From assembly GCA_020696885.1 (NCBI GenBank), contig JAJFMS010000133.1, positions 1 through 7,635 on the forward strand: a stretch of DNA of 7,635 nucleotides. The letters run 5' to 3'. Positions 1 through 4,102 of this stretch are shown piece by piece. The DNA is from Armatimonadota bacterium. GTDB taxonomy: Bacteria; Armatimonadota; SYMT01. The translations under genes were made by a program, and so were the position numbers. The notes under the pieces are model-generated. The model ran no database searches. It was not told where the DNA came from and worked only from the letters and a program-made list of their open reading frames with translations. Position 1 is the stretch's first letter. Each line of letters starts with the position of its first letter.

Positions 1-40
1 TACCGTTCCATGGTGAAGATTTGGTGAATTCACGGGCGCT

Positions 41-64
41 CGGTGTTGGGTGTTCGGTGTTGGG
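41..64. repeat. Heptamer tandem array, left arm
   Basis: Three consecutive heptamers, CGGTGTT, GGGTGTT and CGGTGTT, followed by a partial unit GGG. It is the mirror copy of the array in the right arm and has diverged at two positions. Period 7 is not a multiple of 3 compatible with one reading frame, which fits a non-coding repeat. Confidence 0.8.
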
Positions 65-99
65 AGGCCGATCGAGGAAGCCGGGAGGGGGGCCGGCGA

Positions 100-114
100 G
101 CGGTCGCGGACCGC
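100..114. repeat. Small hairpin inside the element
   Basis: GCGGTC (100-105) pairs with GACCGC (109-114) around the loop GCG. The core CGGTC-NNN-GACCG is the same as in the larger hairpin at 207-227, so the two may be related copies of one palindromic motif. Confidence 0.5.
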
Positions 115-206
115 TGGTGGCGGCGAGCTCGTAGAACCGTTCAGCCAAGCGGTGTCTCCCCGTGGGCTGGTGCGGCTGTGCATGACGCTTCACGCATTCG
201 AGGACA

Positions 207-227
207 CCGGCGGTCAGCGACCGCCGG
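207..227. repeat. REP-like palindrome inside the element
   Basis: CCGGCGGTC (207-215) and GACCGCCGG (219-227) form a perfect 9-bp stem with the three-base loop AGC. Stem and loop size resemble short repetitive extragenic palindromes. No transposase of the REP-associated (TnpA-REP/RAYT) type is present in the window. Confidence 0.6.
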
Positions 228-269
228 CTACAGGGGACGGCAGCATCACGGGCCAAGCTCTCACCCTAT

Positions 270-294
270 CCGAACACCGAACACCGAACACCGA
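270..294. repeat. Heptamer tandem array, right arm
   Basis: Three perfect copies of CGAACAC (271-291) followed by the partial unit CGA. This is the complementary partner of the left-arm array. The right copy is perfect while the left has two G/C changes, so the arms have begun to diverge or the array was corrected on one side. Confidence 0.8.
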
Positions 295-305
295 GCGCCC
301 GTGAA

Positions 306-323
306 TTCACCAAATCTTCACCA
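306..323 (+). promoter_or_regulatory. Candidate response-regulator box upstream of the two-component operon
   Basis: TTCACCA (306-312) and TTCACCA (317-323) are perfect direct repeats spaced 11 bp apart, one helical turn, the arrangement typical of tandem OmpR/PhoB-family binding sites. The site lies 56 bp before the regulator's start codon and resembles the site at 2792-2809 at 12 of 18 positions. Because it lies inside the right repeat arm, a mirror copy occurs at 11-28. Autoregulation is an inference. Confidence 0.4.
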
Positions 324-331
324 CGGAACGG

Positions 332-337
332 TATGCT
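332..337 (+). promoter_or_regulatory. Candidate -10 element for the two-component operon
   Basis: TATGCT matches TATAAT at four of six positions and straddles the end of the inverted repeat at 333. It lies eight bases after the direct repeat 306-323, which would then cover the -35 region, as in activator-dependent promoters. No good -35 hexamer is present at 17-bp spacing. Assignment is tentative. Confidence 0.3.
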
Positions 338-378
338 ACTGTTGAATTCGGAGCCCGTGAGCACGGAGGAGCGGCAGC

Positions 379-1065
379 GTGCGCATTCTGATCGTAGAAG
401 ACGATACGGTGATCGCCAGCCTGATCCGGAAGGGTCTGGAGCGGGAGCGGTTCGACGCCGAGGTGGCCGCGGATGGCGAGATCGGGCTGCAGTTGGCGCA
501 GAACGGCGGGTACGGCGCGATCATCCTGGACGTGATGCTGCCGCGGAAGGACGGCTGGGCGGTCTGCGCGGCGCTGCGAGCCCGGCGCGACACCACCCCG
601 ATCCTGATGCTCACCGCCCGGGACAGCGTGGACGACCGCGTTCGCGGGCTGGAAACCGGCGCGGACGACTACCTCCCCAAGCCGTTCGACTTCAAGGAGC
701 TGCTGGCGCGCGTGCGCGCCCTGCTGCGCCGGGACCGGCTCCATAAGGCGCGTGTGTTCCGGATCGCCGACCTGGAGATCGACAGCAGCGCCGGCCGGGT
801 GAGCCGCGCCGGGCAGGAGATCCTGCTAACGCCGCGGGAGTTCACACTGCTGGAAGCGCTGGCCTCTAACGAAGGCCGTGTCCTGACCCGCGAGGCGATC
901 CAGGAGCGCGTGTTCCTGGACGACGAGGCGTTCTCCAACACCGTCACCGTGCACGTCGCGAACCTGCGCAAGAAGATCGACGCCGCGCACGAGGTAAAGC
1001 TGATCCACACGGTCCACGGGTTCGGCTACACCCTCCGCTCCCCCGAAACGGAGGTCAACGGATGA
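379..1065 (+). CDS. OmpR/PhoB-family response regulator
   Basis: A 228-residue two-domain regulator, normal length for the family. The receiver domain (about 1-117) has the acidic pocket E7/D8/D9, the phosphoacceptor D51 in DVMLPRKDG, T79 in LMLTARD and K101 in PKPF. A winged-helix DNA-binding domain follows (about 128-224), with LTPREFTLLEAL, the recognition region TVTVHVANLRKKI, and the closing hairpin TVHGFGY. It should be phosphorylated by the kinase encoded directly downstream and bind tandem direct repeats. The GTG start is chosen because GGAGGA (365-370) lies eight bases upstream; ATG 333 and GTG 357 are in other frames. The stop overlaps the kinase start as ATGA, so the two are translationally coupled. 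All catalytic residues are intact. Its specific regulon cannot be read from the protein. It resembles the QseB/CusR-type subgroup, but no gene name is justified. Confidence 0.96.
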   Translation: MRILIVEDDTVIASLIRKGLERERFDAEVAADGEIGLQLAQNGGYGAIILDVMLPRKDGWAVCAALRARRDTTPILMLTARDSVDDRVRGLETGADDYLPKPFDFKELLARVRALLRRDRLHKARVFRIADLEIDSSAGRVSRAGQEILLTPREFTLLEALASNEGRVLTREAIQERVFLDDEAFSNTVTVHVANLRKKIDAAHEVKLIHTVHGFGYTLRSPETEVNG

Positions 1066-2762
1066 ACTGGAGCTCCGTCCGCGTTCGGTTGACCCTGTTA
1101 AACGTCTGCATCCTGGCCTTGGTGCTGGGAGGCTTCGGCAGCGCCCTCTGCTACACCGTGCAGGCGAACCAGTCTTCCGCCATCAACCGCGATCTGCTCC
1201 GCCGCGCGGAGCCGTTCACCAGCGGCCGGATGCCGCGGATGCGGATCCGGCACTTCCGCTCCGACCAGAGACTCGGCCCGGGCCATGGTCCGGATCGGCG
1301 ACCGGGACCGGGCACGGATCAAGGCCCAATCCGGAGCGCCGAGCAGGGGCGGGTTCTGTTCCAGGGAGAGGGCGGGCCGCGTCCTGGCGAGGCGTTCGGG
1401 CGAGGCTTTCGGGGTGGGCCTGGAGCTCCCTCGCCGGGTCGAGAGGGCGGAGACCGTCCACCGGGACCGCCTCCCGGTGCCCCTCCCGGGTTCCAGAGCC
1501 GACTGCCGTTCTGGAGCAGTGAAACGGAAACCGGGCCGGATTTTGGCCGCGTGATCATCGTGAGCCTGCAGGGCAAGCCGCTGGGGCCTCACCCGAGTGA
1601 GCGGCTGTGGGATCCGGATGCCTTCGAAACGGCGAGGGGTGGAAAGGCCGGCTTCTCTACCGTAACGGTAGAGGGAGAGCGGGTGCGGGTATTCTCCGCG
1701 CCGGCTCGCCGCGACGGCGTGCAGGACGGCGTGATCCAGGTAGCCCACCCGCTGGGTGAGCTCCAGCGGCTGGTGGATAGCCAGTTGCGCACCCTGTTTG
1801 TGCTGATCCCGCTGGCGTTGGGCGTGGCCGGGCTCAGCGGCCTCTTCCTCACCAGCCATGCGCTGCGGCCGGTGCGGCGGATCACCCAGGCCGCGGCGCA
1901 GATCGGGGCCGAGGACCTTTCCCAGCGGCTGGAAGTGACCGGCAAGGACGAGCTGGCGGAGCTCGCGACCACCTTCAACGGGATGATCGGGCGGCTGGAA
2001 GGGGCCTTCGCCGGTTTATCGCAGGCGTACCGGAGGCTGGAAGCCTCCTACAAAGAGCAGCAGCGCTTCACCGCGGATGCCTCCCACGAGCTGCGGACCC
2101 CACTCACCCGCATCAAGGGGATGACCAGCCTGGCGCTTTCCGGGCCGCACTGCGCAGACGAGTACCGCGAGGCGCTGGTGGTGGCGGACCAGGCGGCAGA
2201 CGCGATGGGCCGGATCGTGCAGGATCTGCTGCTGCTGGCGCGCGCGGATGCGGGACAGCTTACGCTGCGGTTCGCCCCCACGCGGGTGGAAGAAGCGTTG
2301 GAACATGCCGCGGCCCGGCTGGAAGGGCACCCGGGCGCGCCGATCCGCTGCGAGCCGCTCACCCAGCCGCTACCGGTGAACGGCGATCTGGACCACCTGA
2401 CCCGCCTGGTGGTGAACCTCCTGGAGAACGCGGTCCGGCACACCCCTTCCCACGGGGAGGTCCGCATGACGGCCCGCCGGGAGGCGGCGGACGTAGTGAT
2501 CCGCATCTCCGACACGGGGGAGGGCATCCCGCCGGAGCACCTGCCCCACGTGTGCGAGCGCTTCTACCGGGTGGATGCCTCCCGCACCCGGGCGGACGGG
2601 GGCACCGGGCTGGGATTGGCCATCTGCCAGAGCATCGTTCAGGCGCACGGGGGTACGCTCACCCTTCACAGTACGCCCGGCCAGGGCACCACCGTGGAGG
2701 TGCGGCTGCCCGCGGCCGGGACTACTGCCCCGCTTGCCCTCCCGGCTCCGGCTATGGCCTAA
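1062..2762 (+). CDS. Membrane sensor histidine kinase with Gly/Pro/Arg-rich sensor segment
   Basis: A 566-residue HisKA kinase, the partner of the overlapping regulator. In order: transmembrane helix about 9-31; extracytoplasmic region 32-244; second transmembrane helix about 245-264; HAMP domain about 265-317; HisKA dimerisation domain with phospho-accepting H342 in SHELRTPL (E343 and T346 form the phosphatase-type ExxT); HATPase domain with N box N452/N456, G1 D484-TGEGIP, F box F501 in ERFYR, and G2 GTGLGL 514-519. It ends in a short Ala/Pro tail. The odd part is residues about 71-143, dominated by Gly, Pro and Arg with few hydrophobics, which is probably disordered and interrupts the sensor domain. 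Residues 161-235 look like an ordinary alpha/beta sensor fold. GGAGG (1050-1054) precedes the ATG by seven bases. The ligand is unknown. The nearby LTxxQ-like secreted protein suggests envelope-stress sensing, as in CpxA, but sequence alone does not prove it. Confidence 0.95.
   Translation: MNWSSVRVRLTLLNVCILALVLGGFGSALCYTVQANQSSAINRDLLRRAEPFTSGRMPRMRIRHFRSDQRLGPGHGPDRRPGPGTDQGPIRSAEQGRVLFQGEGGPRPGEAFGRGFRGGPGAPSPGREGGDRPPGPPPGAPPGFQSRLPFWSSETETGPDFGRVIIVSLQGKPLGPHPSERLWDPDAFETARGGKAGFSTVTVEGERVRVFSAPARRDGVQDGVIQVAHPLGELQRLVDSQLRTLFVLIPLALGVAGLSGLFLTSHALRPVRRITQAAAQIGAEDLSQRLEVTGKDELAELATTFNGMIGRLEGAFAGLSQAYRRLEASYKEQQRFTADASHELRTPLTRIKGMTSLALSGPHCADEYREALVVADQAADAMGRIVQDLLLLARADAGQLTLRFAPTRVEEALEHAAARLEGHPGAPIRCEPLTQPLPVNGDLDHLTRLVVNLLENAVRHTPSHGEVRMTARREAADVVIRISDTGEGIPPEHLPHVCERFYRVDASRTRADGGTGLGLAICQSIVQAHGGTLTLHSTPGQGTTVEVRLPAAGTTAPLALPAPAMA
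1655..1673. repeat. Palindrome within the kinase gene
   Basis: CTCTACCGT (1655-1663) and ACGGTAGAG (1665-1673) are perfect inverted repeats around a single A. The site lies in the coding region for the sensor-domain strand FSTVTVEGE. It may be chance, an internal operator or an mRNA hairpin. Confidence 0.4.
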
Positions 2763-2791
2763 GGGGCCTGATGCTGCGATCTCAAGATCTC

Positions 2792-2809
2792 TTCATAACT
2801 TCTTTACAA
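2792..2809 (+). promoter_or_regulatory. Candidate response-regulator box before the LTxxQ-like gene
   Basis: TTCATAA (2792-2798) and TTTACAA (2803-2809) are direct repeats (5/7 identical) with 11-bp period, in a marked AT-rich island. On the other strand it reads GTAAA-N6-ATGAA, reminiscent of the CpxR box GTAAA-N5-GTAAA. It matches the site at 306-323 at 12 of 18 positions. TTTACA (2803-2808) could also act as a -35 hexamer, or TACAAT (2805-2810) as a -10; only one arrangement can be right. The first fits activation, the second repression. Confidence 0.45.
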
Positions 2810-2822
2810 TTCAGGCGTCTGA

Positions 2823-2850
2823 AGGGTTAGTGCCATTTGGCACGAACCCT
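2823..2850 (+). promoter_or_regulatory. Stem-loop in the leader of the LTxxQ-like gene
   Basis: AGGGTT (2823-2828) pairs with AACCCT (2845-2850), then one A-G mismatch, then GTGCC (2830-2834) pairs with GGCAC (2839-2843) around the loop ATTT. No T run follows directly (the nearest is TTTT at 2860-2863), so it is a poor intrinsic terminator for the kinase. It could be a 5' leader structure or a palindromic operator at GTGCC-ATTT-GGCAC. Confidence 0.5.
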
Positions 2851-2872
2851 CACGAGCCGTTTTGTCGTCCCA

Positions 2873-2887
2873 GAGCGGACACCGCTC
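2873..2887 (+). promoter_or_regulatory. Small hairpin just upstream of the ribosome binding site
   Basis: GAGCGG (2873-2878) pairs with CCGCTC (2882-2887) around ACA, ending seven bases before AAGGA at 2894-2898. Its position could stabilise the 5' end of the mRNA or affect initiation. Confidence 0.35.
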
Positions 2888-2893
2888 CCAGGA

Positions 2894-2898
2894 AAGGA
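2894..2898 (+). promoter_or_regulatory. Ribosome binding site fixing the ATG at 2904
   Basis: AAGGA lies five bases before ATG 2904. An in-frame TTG at 2862 would extend the protein by 14 residues, but it lacks such a site and would bury the signal peptide, so the ATG is preferred. Confidence 0.75.
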
Positions 2899-2903
2899 TT
2901 CCA

Positions 2904-3683
2904 ATGAAACTGATCAAAGTGTGCACGCTCGGCGTGGCGCTCTCCCTCGTCGCGGGCGCGGGCTGGGCCCAGGGCCAGGGTGGTGGGCGACCCGGTGGTG
3001 GTCGACCTGGTTTCGGCGGCCCCGGCGGCTTCGGGTTTGGCGGTCCCGGTGGCGGCGGCGGCATCGGCACGCTCCTGATGATCCCGGAGGTGCAGACCGA
3101 GCTGAAGCTGGACGACGCGCAGAAGGACCTCCTGCAGCAGATCAACCAGGAGTCGTTCCAGAAGATGCGCACCCTCTTCCCGCGGCCGGAGCCGGGCGCC
3201 GCCCCCGCGCAGATCAACCGCGAGGAGATGACCAAGAAGTTCACCGCCCTCCGCGTGGACCAGGAGAAGAAGATCGGCGAGGTGCTGGACCCGAAGCAGA
3301 TGACCCGCCTGAAGCAGCTGGGTATCCAGCGCGAGGGAACGCGAGCCCTGGCCCGGCCGGAAGTGGGCGACCAGTTGAAGCTGACCCCGGACCAGCGGAC
3401 CAAGATCTCCGCGGCGATCGAGGGTGAGCGCGAGGCGATGGGCTCGATCTTCCCGCGGCCGGCCGAGGGCCAGCCGTTCCAGCCGCCCACAGAAGAGCAG
3501 CGCGCGCAGATCGGCCAGAAGATGCGCGACCTGCGCACCGCCACGGACGCTAAGGTTCTCGGCGTGCTGACGGAGCCCCAGAAGAAGCAGTTCCAGACGC
3601 TGCAGGGCGCCCCGTTCAAGTTCCCGGAGTTCCGCGGCTTCGGCGGACCGGGCGGCGGTCGGCGGCCGGGCGGCAACAACTAA
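2904..3683 (+). CDS. Secreted LTxxQ/Spy-CpxP-like protein with tandem duplicated domain
   Basis: A 259-residue exported protein. Signal peptide 1-22 with a likely cut after GWA. A Gly/Pro-rich stretch (24-53) includes two GGGRP units encoded by a 15-bp tandem repeat at 2979-3008. Two homologous helical domains follow, about 61-148 and 152-240: PEV..ELKL...Q aligns with PEV..QLKL...Q, then both have M, two or three residues and FPRP, and VLDPKQ aligns with VLTEPQ. A Gly/Arg/Pro tail (244-259) closes the protein. LTPDQ, LDPKQ and LTEPQ are LTxxQ-type motifs, as in the periplasmic chaperone/regulator family Spy, CpxP and ZraP. The mature protein has no Cys, His or Trp, which argues against ZraP-type zinc binding. 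The gene follows the two-component operon on the same strand after a 141-bp gap with its own regulatory signals and ends in a strong terminator. Function as a chaperone or as a kinase-dampening partner is inferred from family and context. Confidence 0.85.
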   Translation: MKLIKVCTLGVALSLVAGAGWAQGQGGGRPGGGRPGFGGPGGFGFGGPGGGGGIGTLLMIPEVQTELKLDDAQKDLLQQINQESFQKMRTLFPRPEPGAAPAQINREEMTKKFTALRVDQEKKIGEVLDPKQMTRLKQLGIQREGTRALARPEVGDQLKLTPDQRTKISAAIEGEREAMGSIFPRPAEGQPFQPPTEEQRAQIGQKMRDLRTATDAKVLGVLTEPQKKQFQTLQGAPFKFPEFRGFGGPGGGRRPGGNN

Positions 3684-3707
3684 CTGCACGGTAGCACGAC
3701 GAACAGG

Positions 3708-3744
3708 AAGAGGGGCCGGCATCCGCCGGCCCCTCTTTGTATTT
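3708..3744 (+). terminator. Rho-independent terminator, possibly bidirectional
   Basis: AGAGGGGCCGGC (3709-3720) pairs perfectly with GCCGGCCCCTCT (3725-3736) around the loop ATCC, extended by one A-T pair (3708/3737) and followed by TTGTATTT. It lies 25 bases after the stop of the LTxxQ-like gene. On the other strand the stem is followed by TTCCTGTT, so it could also end transcripts coming from the reverse-strand remnant at 3773-3886. Confidence 0.92.
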
Positions 3745-3772
3745 CGGTTGACGAAACACCGCGGCGCCCCGA

Positions 3773-3886
3773 CTACCTCCGGAGGAGGTCCTCCCACGTT
3801 TCCACCTGGAATACCTGCCGCAGCCATTCCTCGAGCTGGGCGAGATCCGACTGCGACTCGAGACGCGCACCGAAGTGGTACCCGAG
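3773..3886 (-). pseudogene. 3' remnant of a reverse-strand gene
   Basis: Reading the reverse strand down to TAG at 3773-3775 gives a protein-like tail of about 36 residues, including LAQLEEWLRQVFQVETW and ending EDLLRR. The codons use G or C at nearly all third positions, and the sequence looks like an amphipathic helical C-terminus. The frame stays open only to a TGA near 3926 and has no ATG, GTG or TTG start. Its upstream part runs into the palindrome at 3886-3944, so the 5' part of the gene is missing. The tail is loosely reminiscent of the C-terminal helical segment (DUF4351-like) found on some Rpn/PD-(D/E)XK-type proteins, a weak impression only. It is most likely a decayed gene cut by a repeat. 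Confidence 0.55.
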
Positions 3887-3944
3887 CCGAGAGGTTGCGA
3901 GGCTAGGAAGCCTCGCACTCCATACCCTTCACTCGGCAGCCGAG
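3886..3944. repeat. REP-like palindromic element
   Basis: GCGAGGCT (3897-3904) and AGCCTCGC (3909-3916) form a perfect 8-bp stem with loop AGGA. An outer stem can form between GCCGAG (3886-3891) and CTCGGC (3932-3937), or CTCGG (3932-3936) can pair instead with CCGAG (3940-3944). The element starts where the reverse-strand coding signal ends, which fits an inserted repeat. It shares no core with the hairpins in 1-333. Confidence 0.6.
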
Positions 3945-4102
3945 GCGAGAACCAACGCTTGTCACTTCTGCTGTCGCACCTGGAAGTCGATGCAGCTTGT
4001 TCCCATCCCTTTCGCGTCCTTTCGCGTGTTTCGCGGGCAAATCTCTCGGCTTCTCCCAGGGGCTTCCGAGGGTTCCCACGTGGCGGCGGCGAATCTGCCG
4101 GC
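3945..4102. other. Leader of the phosphoesterase gene, no clear promoter
   Basis: Apart from the decamer array, the stretch shows TTGTCA (3959-3964), a fair -35 hexamer, but no -10 at 16-18 bp. A weak structure can form between CTCGG (4045-4049) and CCGAG (4066-4070). The frame is open through this region, but its translation is Arg/Ser/Pro-rich and reads through the repeats, so it is not taken as coding. Confidence 0.4.
4008..4037. repeat. Decamer tandem array
   Basis: CCTTTCGCGT occurs twice in tandem (4008-4017, 4018-4027), followed by the degenerate unit GTTTCGCGGG (4028-4037). It lies 65 bases upstream of the phosphoesterase start codon. It could be a non-coding dispersed repeat or a tandem binding site; 10-bp phasing would put each unit on the same helix face. 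Confidence 0.6.

Larger units (their letters stand above)
1..333. repeat. Inverted-repeat element, MITE-like, about 65-bp arms
   Basis: Bases 1-65 are the reverse complement of 269-333 at 62 of 65 positions; the mismatches fall at 10, 48 and 62. Each arm has an outer unique part of about 40 bp, including the palindrome GTGAATTCAC (24-33 and 301-310) and two TGGTGAA copies 11 bp apart, and an inner heptamer array. The 203-bp interior has no convincing gene. The arrangement resembles a small non-autonomous terminal-inverted-repeat element, but the window starts at the left arm, so the outer boundary and any target duplication cannot be seen. Alternatives are a chromosomal cruciform or a recombinationally invertible segment. 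The repeat itself is directly visible; its mobility is inference. Confidence 0.8.

Noticed and set aside
43..345. Open frames in two phases across the repeat element
   Set aside because: Translations are Arg/Ser/Gly-rich, cross both inverted-repeat arms and heptamer arrays, and lack any domain or good ribosome binding site.
2823..2850. Intrinsic terminator for the two-component operon
   Set aside because: The stem is sound, but no T run follows it; it is better placed as a leader structure.
2838..2854. Sigma-54 promoter suggested by TGGCAC at 2838-2843
   Set aside because: The -24 half is good, but there is no GC at the required -12 position downstream.
2804..3827. Long reverse-strand frames opposite the LTxxQ-like gene
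   Set aside because: They are antisense shadows of a GC3-rich gene with a signal peptide, duplicated domain and ribosome binding site; they also cross the terminator.
3875..4102. 76-residue N-terminal extension of the phosphoesterase
   Set aside because: It runs through the palindrome and decamer repeats, reads as Arg/Ser/Pro-rich noise and would precede a clear signal peptide beginning at ATG 4103.
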